Below, piece by piece: positions 49,259-59,457 of a stretch of 64,000 nt of DNA. A model generated the notes under the pieces. The model was not told the DNA's origin and ran no database searches. It worked only from the letters and a program-made list of their open reading frames with translations. Each line of letters starts with the position of its first letter. Positions within the stretch are counted from its first letter, which is position 1. The stretch comes from Deltaproteobacteria bacterium (GTDB lineage: Bacteria > Myxococcota_A > Polyangia > HGW-17). The stretch is taken from positions 37,718 to 101,717 of the forward strand of contig JAFGWM010000005.1 of the NCBI GenBank assembly GCA_016937155.1. The letters run 5' to 3'. A program made the position numbers and the translations under genes.

Positions 49259-50314
49259 ATGTCAGATGAGGATCGTTCGTCAAAGACTGAACAACCTACC
49301 GAAAAAAGGAAAGAGGACTTTCGGAAAAAGGGTGACATTGCCAAAAGTGCCGACCTTGGTAGTTCTCTTTTACTGGTATTCGGGTCGGTGACACTTCTCG
49401 TTACAGGAAGCTATACCTTTAGAAATCTTACAAAAGTCTATAAAAACTCACTTTCCAACCTTGACTCTTCTTCAATGTACGGAGTGATTGGCGATGTCGC
49501 CACCGGATTCGCAAAAAGTGTATGGCCTGTCCTTGTGGTCACAATGTTTGCTGCAGCTCTGGCAGGCGTGATGCAGACAGGAGGACGCATTACCTGGAAC
49601 AAACTTGCACCTGATTTCTCCAGATTCAACGTGGTATCAAGACTCAAGCAAATGATTTTTTCCAAGGATTCTTTCGTAAGGCTTGTGAGGGAACTGATTA
49701 AGGTAATTCTGATTGTTTCCATCAGTTATTATTACATAATTTCAAAGACAGATCAGTTGAGTAAACTGAGCCTCAGTGACTATTCCGGAGCAATTCCAGT
49801 GGTGTTAACTCTTGTTACAGGTTTGGTTCTCAGACTTTTGCCTATTATTTTCCTTTTGGGAATGGGTGATTACATCTGGGAAAAATATCAGATGAATGAA
49901 AAGATGAAGATGACCAAGCACGAAATAAAGGAAGAACACAAGGAGCAGGAAGGTGATCCTCATATAAAGGGAAAACTGAAACAGCGTCAGAGGGCTATGG
50001 TCATGAATGCCATGATGAAAGATGCAGAGAATGCTGATGTTTTGATTGTAAACCCTACGGAATACGCAGTGGCCTTGAAATATGACTCAATGAAGGCTCC
50101 TGCACCATATCTTCTGGCCAAGGGAAGAGGTGTTGTTGCCTCAAGGTTAAGAAAAATTGCCCGTTCCAGACAGATTCCTGTAGTTGAAAACAAGCCTTTG
50201 GCACGACTTATGTATTACAACGCTGAAGTGGGTTCTCTCATACCCCCTGCGGCATATAAAGCAGTTGCCCTTATTCTGGCTAGAATCTTTAAACGTCGCA
50301 GAAAATCCCTCTGA
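49259..50314 (+). CDS. flhB: Flagellar biosynthetic protein FlhB (NPTE instead of NPTH)
   Basis: DRSSKTEQPTEKRKEDFRKKGDIAKSADLGS; VLIVNPTEYAVALKYDSMKAPAPYLLAKGRGVVASRLRKIARSRQIPVVENKPLARLMY. Confidence 0.97.
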   Translation: MSDEDRSSKTEQPTEKRKEDFRKKGDIAKSADLGSSLLLVFGSVTLLVTGSYTFRNLTKVYKNSLSNLDSSSMYGVIGDVATGFAKSVWPVLVVTMFAAALAGVMQTGGRITWNKLAPDFSRFNVVSRLKQMIFSKDSFVRLVRELIKVILIVSISYYYIISKTDQLSKLSLSDYSGAIPVVLTLVTGLVLRLLPIIFLLGMGDYIWEKYQMNEKMKMTKHEIKEEHKEQEGDPHIKGKLKQRQRAMVMNAMMKDAENADVLIVNPTEYAVALKYDSMKAPAPYLLAKGRGVVASRLRKIARSRQIPVVENKPLARLMYYNAEVGSLIPPAAYKAVALILARIFKRRRKSL

Positions 50315-50350
50315 TATCAAGTGATTGAACACTTGTATGAATGAAGGGGT

Positions 50351-52465
50351 ATGAAAAGGAGTGACGCTGTGGATTATGATGCTACCGTCAAAAATTCCGG
50401 CAATACTGACACTATTGTGGCACTTTTACTCATTGCAGTAATGGGATTGATGATTGTACCACTGCCTTCTTATATGCTGGATGCCCTGATAACAGTAAAT
50501 ATCGCAATATCGCTCAGTATATTTCTGATGTCCATTTATATCCAAAAACCGCTGGAATTTTCAGTTTTTCCATCACTTTTACTATTTGTAACGTTATTCA
50601 GGCTGGCCCTGAACATTGCTTCCACAAGATTGATTCTTCTCAACGGGGGAAATGCAGATAAAGCCGCAGGAAGGATTATCGACAGTTTTGGAACATTTGT
50701 TGTGGGAGGAAATTTTGCAGTTGGTATTATTTTATTTCTGATTCTTATTATCATCAATTTTGTGGTTATCACCAAGGGGTCAGGTCGAATAGCTGAAGTC
50801 AGTGCAAGATTTACTCTTGATGCCATGCCTGGTAAACAGATGAGTATTGATGCTGATCTGCAGAATGGCCTTATCAATGATCAGGAAGCTCGCACCAAAA
50901 GAAAGTCTATTGAACAGGAAGCTGATTTCTACGGAAGCATGGACGGTGCAAGTAAATTTGTCCGTGGTGATGCAATTGCCGGTTTAATAATCACATTCAT
51001 AAACATTCTTGGTGGTATTGCCATAGGTGTTATGCAGCAGAATCTTGGAGCAGGGGATGCTGCCAAAATATATACAATTATGACTGTGGGTGATGGTCTT
51101 GTCTCACAGATACCGGCACTTTTGGTATCCACTGCTGCAGGTATTGTGGTAACCCGTTCTTCAACAGCGGGTAATCTTAGTACAACCCTTGTTGGTCAGG
51201 TTGTTGGTCAGCAGAAAGTTGCGAGAATTGTGGCATTTATTATTGCATCTGCAGCGTTGCTCCCTGGAATGCCAAAGCTTGTTATGTTTGTAATAGCGGC
51301 CGGAGCTTTGATAGTAAGTTATTATGCTACGGACAAAACTGTTGAAAATAAAGAATCAGGGTCAGGTAAAACTGATTCCGGTGATATGAAGATGTCCCCT
51401 GAAGATAAGGCAAAAACCGAGAGAGAGGAGCTCGCTTCTCTTATTCCAATAGATCTTGTTGCCATGGAAGTTGGATTTGAACTGATTCCACTCGTGGATT
51501 CCAAACGGGATGGTGATCTTCTTACTAGAATTGGCGGCATCAGAAAGCAGTTTGCAACTGAACTGGGATTTCTGATACCACCGGTTCATGTAAGAGATAA
51601 CCTTACAATTGCTCCCAACACATATAGAATACTACTCAGTGGTGCCGAGGTGGCCTCAGGAACAGTAATGATGAACCGTCTGATGGCAATGAATGGAGGT
51701 ACCGGTGACTATGATATTCCCGGTGTCGACACAGTGGAACCTGCATTTGGTCTTGCAGCTAAATGGATTGAAGTTGATGACAGGGAGCTGGCTGAGATCT
51801 CTGGATACACAATAGTTGATCCTTCCACAGTGGTGGCCACTCATCTCAGCGAAATACTGAGAGCACATGCTCCTGAGCTTCTCGGTAGGAGTGAAGCCCA
51901 GGAACTTGTAGATATTCTTTCAAGATCAGAGTCCAAGCTTGTTGATGATGTTCTACCCAATATAATGTCACTGCCAGAAATTATGCTGATACTAAGGGGA
52001 CTTTTGACGGAAGGTGTGTCAATCCGTGACATGAGGACTATCTTTGAAACTATAGCCATACACGGTAAAGATAATAAAAATATAAATAGTATTATAGAGT
52101 TATGTCGTGCATCTCTGGGTAGACAGATAGTTTCTTCTCTAAAAACAAAAGATGGCAAGCTTTATGCTTTAGCTTTAGACAGCAATGCCACCTCTGCTTT
52201 TAGAGAAGCAGTTCAGATAAGCGGAGGTGCTCCGGGAGTTGTTCCTCTGGATGTCGACCATGCAAGGAATTTTCTTGGAAGCATAAACGAAGGTGCCAGT
52301 GCTTTTGGAAAGACTGGAACCATGCCTGTGCTGGTTACTGAGCCGGATATCAGAAAGCCTGTATGGGAACTCGTCTCAAGATATGTTCCGGGATTGCAGG
52401 TTATTTCCTACAGGGAAATAGATCGTCGTGTTCAGGTGCAGACTATCGGTCTGATAAACGTTTAA
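50351..52465 (+). CDS. flhA: Flagellar biosynthesis protein FlhA
   Basis: SMDGASKFVRGDAIAGLIITFINILGGI; DGLVSQIPALLVSTAAGIVVTR (FHIPEP family). Confidence 0.98.
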   Translation: MKRSDAVDYDATVKNSGNTDTIVALLLIAVMGLMIVPLPSYMLDALITVNIAISLSIFLMSIYIQKPLEFSVFPSLLLFVTLFRLALNIASTRLILLNGGNADKAAGRIIDSFGTFVVGGNFAVGIILFLILIIINFVVITKGSGRIAEVSARFTLDAMPGKQMSIDADLQNGLINDQEARTKRKSIEQEADFYGSMDGASKFVRGDAIAGLIITFINILGGIAIGVMQQNLGAGDAAKIYTIMTVGDGLVSQIPALLVSTAAGIVVTRSSTAGNLSTTLVGQVVGQQKVARIVAFIIASAALLPGMPKLVMFVIAAGALIVSYYATDKTVENKESGSGKTDSGDMKMSPEDKAKTEREELASLIPIDLVAMEVGFELIPLVDSKRDGDLLTRIGGIRKQFATELGFLIPPVHVRDNLTIAPNTYRILLSGAEVASGTVMMNRLMAMNGGTGDYDIPGVDTVEPAFGLAAKWIEVDDRELAEISGYTIVDPSTVVATHLSEILRAHAPELLGRSEAQELVDILSRSESKLVDDVLPNIMSLPEIMLILRGLLTEGVSIRDMRTIFETIAIHGKDNKNINSIIELCRASLGRQIVSSLKTKDGKLYALALDSNATSAFREAVQISGGAPGVVPLDVDHARNFLGSINEGASAFGKTGTMPVLVTEPDIRKPVWELVSRYVPGLQVISYREIDRRVQVQTIGLINV

Positions 52466-52509
52466 GACTGTTGAGTTCCTGCTGAATCAGGAGCCGGAAA
52501 GGTCAAATC

Positions 52510-53697
52510 ATGGAAGTTAGAACCTATCGCGCCAGAGAAATGAAAGAAGCACTTCAGATGATAAAAAGCGAGTTGGGTTCCGAGGCTATAATCCTTTCCT
52601 CGAGAACAATTGATCCGGATGGAATCTGGCGTTCCCGGATTATTGAGGTTCAGGCTACAGCAGATCAGAGTGTCATAGAAGTGACACCTGCAGAGCCGGA
52701 AAAAAATCAGACTTATGGTCCGATACCTGGAATGCTTCCAATTTTTAGTTCACCCTCATCAGAAAAAACTGAAAGTGTTCCTCCGGTTTATCAGCGGACA
52801 AGAGCAAGACGTCACAGAACCATTGAAAGACAGATTCCAAAACAGTTGTCTATGACAAACAGGAATATAGACCCGTTTTCTCTTCCTTCCATAAAACTCA
52901 GTGAAGCAGAGGGGGAAACAGCATCATTTATGGAGAATCTTCTTCTGGATTCTGGTGTAAGCAGTGAATTAGCATCATTTCTTGCGAAGTCAATTACGGT
53001 GGATCTTCCTTCAAATATTCCAATGAATCAGAAGCTTCTCAGGCAGCGTCTGGAACATGGACTGTCTTCACAGTTGCTTTGCAGTGGTGAAATACTGGGG
53101 AATGGAAGACGTAAAATCATTGCTCTGGTAGGACCTACAGGTAGTGGAAAAACAACGACAGCAGCAAAGATTGCAGCAACCGAAGCTCTTATCAGGGGTA
53201 AAAAAGTAGCCATGATCAGTGCTGATGGATTTAGAATTGCAGCCTCCGAACAGCTAAAGCAGTACGGTAGTCTTATAGGTACTCCGGTTGAGCTGGTGCA
53301 GACAAGACGTGAGATGTCAAATGCTATCAGAAGATTAAGCGGAGCTGATCTGATTATTATTGATACGGCCGGTAGAAATTATAGAGACTCATCATCTATT
53401 GAAAGACTTGGAAGATTACTGAATTCAGCCGGAAATGTTGAAGCTCATCTGGTTCTTCCAGCAACCACAAGAGACAATGAGTTGATGGCGGTTTGTGATG
53501 CCCACAGTGTATTGAATCCATCCAGAATGGTTTTTACAAAAACAGACGAAGCACTCACCCACGGAGTTATTCTTAACGTGCATCAGTACTGTGGAATTCC
53601 TTTAAGTCTTCTGGGTACGGGTCAAAGCGTTCCGGAAGATCTTGAGGTGGCAGAAGTGGAAAAAATTTCACGGTTAATACTGAACGGAGGCAACTGA
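52510..53697 (+). CDS. flhF: Flagellar biosynthesis GTPase FlhF
   Basis: MEVRTYRAREMKEALQMIKSELGSEAIILSSR; IIALVGPTGSGKTTTAAKIAA; LIIIDTAGRN; MVFTKTDEA. Confidence 0.97.
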   Translation: MEVRTYRAREMKEALQMIKSELGSEAIILSSRTIDPDGIWRSRIIEVQATADQSVIEVTPAEPEKNQTYGPIPGMLPIFSSPSSEKTESVPPVYQRTRARRHRTIERQIPKQLSMTNRNIDPFSLPSIKLSEAEGETASFMENLLLDSGVSSELASFLAKSITVDLPSNIPMNQKLLRQRLEHGLSSQLLCSGEILGNGRRKIIALVGPTGSGKTTTAAKIAATEALIRGKKVAMISADGFRIAASEQLKQYGSLIGTPVELVQTRREMSNAIRRLSGADLIIIDTAGRNYRDSSSIERLGRLLNSAGNVEAHLVLPATTRDNELMAVCDAHSVLNPSRMVFTKTDEALTHGVILNVHQYCGIPLSLLGTGQSVPEDLEVAEVEKISRLILNGGN

Positions 53698-53698
53698 A

Positions 53699-54586
53699 AT
53701 GGTTACAGGAAAAAAATCATCTAATAATCTTGGAAAAGTACTTCCTTTCAGTCTGTCACAGGTTGGTGGTGGAAAAATTATTGCAGTGACCAGTGGAAAG
53801 GGCGGAGTGGGAAAAACAAATATCAGTGCAAATATGGCACTGACCTGGGCAATGGAGGGTCATAAAGTTCTTGCAGTTGACTGCGATTTGGGGCTTGCAA
53901 ACATGGATCTCATTTTAGGGGTTATTCCAAATTATACACTTAAGGATGTGCTTTTCAGTGATATGCCCGTTGAAGATGCTATATCCCAAACTCCAATGGG
54001 AGTGGATCTTCTCCCTGCAGCAGCCGGTGAAGAGGATCTTGCAAATCTGGGGTCTGAAAAACACACGAATTTCGCTCAGATCCTGAAAACTCTGAGACAG
54101 CACTATGACTATATTGTTCTGGATACAGGGGCTGGTGTTCATTCAAATGTGACACAAATTGCTTCAATAGCTGATTTTGTTCTTCTTGTTACCACAGTCG
54201 AACCTACAGCTCTTTCAAGTGCTTATGCAATGATAAAGATTCTGGGTACTCAGAAGGAAAAGAACCCAATCGGTGTTGTATTGAATATGGTATCCTCAGG
54301 CAGGGAGGGTCTTAGCGCCTGGCAGGCCCTTACAAGTCTCACCAGAAGGTTCCTTAATTCAGAGCCGGAATACTTTGGACATATTTATCAGGATTCTTCT
54401 GTACCAAAAGCTGTTCAGAAAACCTATCCTCTGGTAAAAATATATCCACGCTCTCCCAGTGCAAGATGTCTTCAGGCTACTGCAGCCAAAATCAGAATTG
54501 CACTTGGAAAGCAGAAATTGCGTGGAGGAATGGTTACAGCAAGAGGCGCTGAAGGCCATGGAAGGGAGGTTATAAGATGGAGTTAG
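53699..54586 (+). CDS. flhG: MinD-like ATPase FlhG/FleN
   Basis: IIAVTSGKGGVGKTNISANMALTWAMEGHKVLAVDCDLGLANMDLILG, directly downstream of flhF. Confidence 0.96.
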   Translation: MVTGKKSSNNLGKVLPFSLSQVGGGKIIAVTSGKGGVGKTNISANMALTWAMEGHKVLAVDCDLGLANMDLILGVIPNYTLKDVLFSDMPVEDAISQTPMGVDLLPAAAGEEDLANLGSEKHTNFAQILKTLRQHYDYIVLDTGAGVHSNVTQIASIADFVLLVTTVEPTALSSAYAMIKILGTQKEKNPIGVVLNMVSSGREGLSAWQALTSLTRRFLNSEPEYFGHIYQDSSVPKAVQKTYPLVKIYPRSPSARCLQATAAKIRIALGKQKLRGGMVTARGAEGHGREVIRWS

Positions 54587-55344
54587 CAAGACGGAGGTAC
54601 AGATTGAGTAACAGCTCTGGTATTGATGATACCTTTTTTGAGAAGGAATTTTATACTCAGGCCGGAAGAGATCTCCTTGCGAAGGAACATATCTTTCTTG
54701 TCTACAGAGTAGCTTCCAGAACTGCCAGAAAAATTCCGAGTCACTATCCCTTTGATGATCTGGTTGGTGCTGGTATGGTTGGTCTGATGGATGCAGTGGG
54801 AAAATTCAATCCGGAACTGGGTATAAAGTTTGAAAGTTATGCCGAGTTTCGAATCAAGGGATCCATTTTGGATTCTCTCAGAACGAGTGACCCGCTTTCC
54901 AGAGAAAGCAGACGAAAGATAAGGGAAATCTCTGAAGCTAGAAGAGATCTGGAGAATAAACTGGGCAGAGAAGCTACGGATGATGAGATTTGTGATACAA
55001 TAGGCATAGAGCTAAATGACCTTTATGAAATAAACTCTCTCGCTCTCAGTGCAACCACTGTTGATTTTGACTCTCTCAGCGAAATTTCCGGAAGTGATGT
55101 TATCCCGGATCCGGAGATGCCTTCTCCTCAGGAAGTTCAGGATTATAAGGAACTTCTTGAACGGCTGAGTGATGCAATCGCCAGGCTTCCCGAAAGGCTG
55201 GGGCTGGTTCTTTCACTTTATTATCATGAAGAACTTAACATGAAAGAAATTGGTGCGGTTTTAGGGATTACAGAATCACGTGTAAGTCAGTTGCGTACAG
55301 AGGCCCTGGCGAAGTTGAAAGTTATCATGGAGCAGGGAGAATGA
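54577..55344 (+). CDS. fliA: RNA polymerase sigma-28 factor FliA (RpoF)
   Basis: FDDLVGAGMVGLMDAVGKFNPELGIKFESYAEFRIKGSILDSLRTSDPLSRESRRKIREI; MKEIGAVLGITESRVSQLRTEALAKLK. Confidence 0.95.
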   Translation: MELARRRYRLSNSSGIDDTFFEKEFYTQAGRDLLAKEHIFLVYRVASRTARKIPSHYPFDDLVGAGMVGLMDAVGKFNPELGIKFESYAEFRIKGSILDSLRTSDPLSRESRRKIREISEARRDLENKLGREATDDEICDTIGIELNDLYEINSLALSATTVDFDSLSEISGSDVIPDPEMPSPQEVQDYKELLERLSDAIARLPERLGLVLSLYYHEELNMKEIGAVLGITESRVSQLRTEALAKLKVIMEQGE

Positions 55345-55347
55345 GTC

Positions 55348-56085
55348 ATGGCAGATGGAATATACACGGCATTATCAGGAGCTTTGGCAACTCAGAAAAG
55401 ACTTGATGTACTAAGTCATAATCTGGCAAATGTAAACACAGCCGGTTTCAAGGGTGAGACCATGGTTTTCAGAGAGGTTATGGCGAAAGCTGGCACAGGA
55501 AAACAGGATAAGACTTTTGTTATACCTGCCGGTATCGCAGTTAACCACAAAAGTGGGGATCTGCAGAAGTCAGAAAATCCACTGGATCTTGCTATTGAAG
55601 GCAATGGATACTTCAGTGTTAGAACGCCTGTGGGAGAAAGGCTTACCAGAAATGGAGCCTTCAGAATGAGCAGCGATGGTACTCTTGTAAACACTTCGGG
55701 GTATGTTGTTCTTGGAGTGGATAACAAACCCATAAAGACAGAACCTTCAGGAACTCTGACCGTTGGAAATGATGGAACAGTCCGAAACGGTGAAGAGGAA
55801 GTTGGAAAGCTAAAGCTGGTCTATGCCAGAAATCCTGAAAAACTGGGTAAGCAGGAGGGTCAGTATTTTATTCCTAATGCTGCAGCCCAGATTCAGCCCA
55901 GTGGTGCCGGGAATGTCCAGGTAAGCGTTTTAAGCAATTATCTGGAGATGGCGAATGTGAACCCCATTTCCGGGATGACTGATTTGATAACAGTTCAGAG
56001 ACATTTCGAACTTACAACCAAGGCGATTCAGGTTTATGAACAAATTGATTCTCTTGCAGCCAGAGAAATTGGAAGCAACAGATAG
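55348..56085 (+). CDS. flgF: Flagellar basal-body rod protein FlgF-like
   Basis: MADGIYTALSGALATQKRLDVLSHNLANVNTAGFKGETMVFREV; NPISGMTDLITVQRHFELTTKAIQVYEQID. Confidence 0.92.
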   Translation: MADGIYTALSGALATQKRLDVLSHNLANVNTAGFKGETMVFREVMAKAGTGKQDKTFVIPAGIAVNHKSGDLQKSENPLDLAIEGNGYFSVRTPVGERLTRNGAFRMSSDGTLVNTSGYVVLGVDNKPIKTEPSGTLTVGNDGTVRNGEEEVGKLKLVYARNPEKLGKQEGQYFIPNAAAQIQPSGAGNVQVSVLSNYLEMANVNPISGMTDLITVQRHFELTTKAIQVYEQIDSLAAREIGSNR

Positions 56086-56101
56086 TGTTCAGGAGGATAT
56101 C

Positions 56102-56890
56102 ATGTTTAGAGCATTGACAACAGCGGCCACCGGGATGAATGTTCAGGAAAAGAAAATCAATATTATCGCGAACAATCTTGCTAACGTTAATACAGACGGG
56201 TTTAAAAAGAGCAGGGGTGATTTCCAGGATTTGATTTACACAGACGAGAAAACAGCTGGAACAGTGAATGCCAATGAGGCAAGGTTGCCCACTGGTTTAA
56301 GCGTTGGTCATGGAGCAGTCCTTGCTTCCACATCAAGACTCCATACCACCGGTGAGATTAAAAGCACCGGCGGTCCTCTGGATCTTGCTATTGAGGGACG
56401 TGGATATTTTCAGGTTCAACTTCCCACTGGAGAGATGGGATATACAAGAGCAGGTAATCTCAAGAAAAATTCTGAAGGGCAGTTGGTTACAGCTGACGGC
56501 TATCAGATTCAGCCGAATATAACAATTCCTCAGGATGCTGTTAATGTGACCATAGGAAATGATGGAACAGTAAGTGTTCTGCAGAGTGGCCAGACATCAC
56601 CTCAGGAAGTTGGAAAAATTGAACTGGCAATTTTTTCAAGTGATCAGGGTTTGAGAGCTATCGGTAAGAATATTTATCTTCCCACAGAAGCATCCGGTCA
56701 GCCTGTAACGGGTCAGCCGGGTCAGAATGGAATTGGTTCACTTCTTCAGGCTCATCTTGAGAAAGCAAATGTCAGCGTTGTTGAAGAAATGATTGAGATG
56801 ATTGTCAGCCAGAGAGCCTATGAAGTAAATTCCAAAACTATTCAGGCAGCTGATGAAATGCTCGGAAAAGTTGCCAATCTCAAACGCTGA
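56102..56890 (+). CDS. flgG: Flagellar distal rod protein FlgG
   Basis: MFRALTTAATGMNVQEKKINIIANNLANVNTDGFKKSRGDFQDLIY; VVEEMIEMIVSQRAYEVNSKTIQAADEML; ATG 56102 preceded by aggagg. Confidence 0.96.
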   Translation: MFRALTTAATGMNVQEKKINIIANNLANVNTDGFKKSRGDFQDLIYTDEKTAGTVNANEARLPTGLSVGHGAVLASTSRLHTTGEIKSTGGPLDLAIEGRGYFQVQLPTGEMGYTRAGNLKKNSEGQLVTADGYQIQPNITIPQDAVNVTIGNDGTVSVLQSGQTSPQEVGKIELAIFSSDQGLRAIGKNIYLPTEASGQPVTGQPGQNGIGSLLQAHLEKANVSVVEEMIEMIVSQRAYEVNSKTIQAADEMLGKVANLKR

Positions 56891-57014
56891 TCCTTCTAAT
56901 TCCTGCTTCAGACTTTTCTCAAAAAAATGGATATCTGCAGATGGAAATTGATTTTCCTGCGTATTACTGTAGGATCAATTTATGTCAACTTTTTAAATTT
57001 GAGGGAGATATCAC

Positions 57015-57458
57015 ATGAAACTTGAATCAGCAAAGAAGAAAAAAACATCTTATCCTGATATATACGGTTTTTCTAAAACAGTTCTGATCCCGGGAATACT
57101 GGGCACCGCGATGATTTTAGGCGGGTGTAGTTCTGGAACAGAAAAAGAGGGTAAATCAACCAGCGATTCAGTGGAAAACAAAGGAGCAACTGAAAAAAAA
57201 GTCGAAAAAATATCCGACAGGGATGGTGATGGGATTCCTGATGATAAAGATGCCTGCCCGGATCAGGCTGCAAAAAACAGTTCAAATGGCTGTCCACCAC
57301 CAAGACTGAGTGGGATAGCGAGAAGACCGGAGTTGGATGACATGCATATCATTAAGCCAAAAACTGAAAAGGATGGTATGAAGTCAGATGAAAAGAAACC
57401 GAAACCACCCATCCGCCTTAAGGGCAAACGCAAACTTCCAGTGTCTCCTGTAAAATAA
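57015..57458 (+). CDS. Small lipoprotein-like protein with thrombospondin type-3-like Ca-binding motif (copy A)
   Basis: MKLESAKKKKTSYPDIYGFSKTVLIPGILGTAMILGGCSSGTEKEGKST...DRDGDGIPDDKDACPDQ. Confidence 0.8.
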   Translation: MKLESAKKKKTSYPDIYGFSKTVLIPGILGTAMILGGCSSGTEKEGKSTSDSVENKGATEKKVEKISDRDGDGIPDDKDACPDQAAKNSSNGCPPPRLSGIARRPELDDMHIIKPKTEKDGMKSDEKKPKPPIRLKGKRKLPVSPVK

Positions 57459-57535
57459 TGTGGGTATGATTTACTGTTCACTTGGTTTCAATTATAAGTT
57501 ATTAAAGTTTTATGAATTTTTAATGGGGAATCGTT

Positions 57536-58075
57536 ATGAAGCTTGAATCATCAAAGAAAAAAGTTAGTTCCTATCCTGATATTTTCAGTTTCTCAAAAAC
57601 AGTATTTATACCTGGTGTTATTGGTACTGCCATGATTATATCAGGTTGTGGCTCCGGGACAGATAAGGATGGCAAATCCACAGTAAATCCTGTTGAGAAA
57701 AGGCATCCTGTTGAAGAAAAGGTTCCTGTTGAAGAAAAGGTTCCTGTTGAAGAAAAGCCTGATATGAAAAATTCACCACCACCACCCGCCGAAAAAATAA
57801 AAGACAGGGATGGTGATGGAGTTCCTGACGATAAAGATGCCTGTCCTGATGTTGCAGGCTCTATTAAAGACAACGGGTGTCCGCCTCCACGACCCATGGG
57901 TTCTGTAAGATCGCCAAAACACATTATTGATGGAGATGAGCTACTGATCGAACCTATTGAAAAATCAGGCATGAAAAAGGTTCCTGAAAAGAAAATTATA
58001 CGACTTGGTGGTAGACGTCGTGCACCAATGCCCCCTTTAAATGATATGTCCGGTAACGAACCAATTCATTTTTAA
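57536..58075 (+). CDS. Paralogous small lipoprotein-like protein with TSP3-like motif (copy B)
   Basis: MKLESSKKKVSSYPDIFSFSKTVFIPGVIGTAMIISGCGSGTDKDGKST...DRDGDGVPDDKDACPDV. Confidence 0.8.
   Translation: MKLESSKKKVSSYPDIFSFSKTVFIPGVIGTAMIISGCGSGTDKDGKSTVNPVEKRHPVEEKVPVEEKVPVEEKPDMKNSPPPPAEKIKDRDGDGVPDDKDACPDVAGSIKDNGCPPPRPMGSVRSPKHIIDGDELLIEPIEKSGMKKVPEKKIIRLGGRRRAPMPPLNDMSGNEPIHF
57689..57760 (+). repeat. 18-bp tandem repeat, 4 units, encoding (P)VEEKV(P)
   Basis: cctgttgagaaaaggcat / cctgttgaagaaaaggtt x2 / cctgttgaagaaaagcct. Confidence 0.9.
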
Positions 58076-58169
58076 TTACACCCGAGATTTAGTCTTTTCT
58101 GTTGCCTGAATAAGGATGATCACGTTATAAATTCCGCAGTGAACTTTTATCAATGAGAGGAGATGCCGA

Positions 58170-59369
58170 ATGTTTGGAAATATGAAAGAAATACTTGCGA
58201 ATGAACTGGAGTCCATAAAAAATGCAGGGCTTTTCAAATCTGAAAGAATTGTGATTTCGCCACAGAGTTCTAAAATAATGGTTAAAAACAGGACCAGCCC
58301 TGTTATAAATATGTGTGCCAATAATTATCTTGGATTGGCTAATGATCCCCGGCTTGTTGAGGCTGCTGAGAAATCCCTTAAAAAATATGCATTTGGAATG
58401 TCAAGTGTCAGGTTTATTGTTGGAACTCTTGATGTTCATAAGGAGCTTGAAGCAAAGCTGGCTTCATTTCTGGGAAAACAGGATGCAATCCTATATTCCA
58501 GTTGTTTTGATGCAAATGGTGGTTTGTTTGAAACTCTCCTAGGTCCTGAAGATGCAATAATCAGTGATCAACTGAATCATGCCTCAATAATAGATGGTGT
58601 AAGGCTTTGCAAGGCAAAAAGATTCAGATATAAAAACAATGATATGGAAGATCTTGAACAGCAGTTGAAGGACGCTGACAATCAAAACGCCAGAATAAAA
58701 ATGATTGCCACCGATGGTGTTTTTTCAATGGATGGAATTATTGCAGATCTCAAGGGCGTGTGTGATTTAGCTGAGAAATATGGTGCCCTGGTAATGGTTG
58801 ATGATTCCCATGCAACGGGTTTCACCGGTGCAAGAGGACGTGGAACTCATGAGTACAATGATGTAATGAACAGAGTGGATGTTATTACTTCTACTCTGGG
58901 GAAGGCTATGGGAGGAGCCAGTGGTGGTTTCACCGCATCTCATAAGGAAATAGTTGATATTCTGAGGCAAAGATCCAGGCCATACCTTTTTTCAAATACT
59001 CTAGCGCCTGTAATTGCCTCAACAACATTAAAAGTTCTTGAGATACTCGAAGAATCTACAGAGCTCAGGGATAAACTGGAAGATAATCAGAAATTCTTCA
59101 GGACAGAAATGCAGAATTTAGGTTTTAATCTGGCGGGTAAAGACCATCCGATAATTCCTGTAATGCTTGGAGATGCAAAATTAGCTTCAATGATGGCTGA
59201 TGATCTCCTTGAGGAGGGGATTTATGCAATTGGTTTTTCTTTCCCGGTGGTTCCAAAGGAGAAAGCAAGAATAAGAACTCAGATAAGTGCTGTTCACTCC
59301 AGAGATCAACTTGAACAGGCAGTGGCTGCTTTTGAAAAAGTTGGTAGAAAACATGGCATCATTTCCTGA
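58170..59369 (+). CDS. kbl: Glycine C-acetyltransferase (2-amino-3-ketobutyrate CoA ligase)
   Basis: [80 protein letters not shown] (PLP-Lys). Confidence 0.94.
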   Translation: MFGNMKEILANELESIKNAGLFKSERIVISPQSSKIMVKNRTSPVINMCANNYLGLANDPRLVEAAEKSLKKYAFGMSSVRFIVGTLDVHKELEAKLASFLGKQDAILYSSCFDANGGLFETLLGPEDAIISDQLNHASIIDGVRLCKAKRFRYKNNDMEDLEQQLKDADNQNARIKMIATDGVFSMDGIIADLKGVCDLAEKYGALVMVDDSHATGFTGARGRGTHEYNDVMNRVDVITSTLGKAMGGASGGFTASHKEIVDILRQRSRPYLFSNTLAPVIASTTLKVLEILEESTELRDKLEDNQKFFRTEMQNLGFNLAGKDHPIIPVMLGDAKLASMMADDLLEEGIYAIGFSFPVVPKEKARIRTQISAVHSRDQLEQAVAAFEKVGRKHGIIS

Positions 59370-59457
59370 TATTTTTCAGATTTATTAGTTACTCAATATT
59401 TTCTGAAGAACGCATCTTTCATTAATAAGTCTGGTCTCACAAAAAACCGGCATTTTC

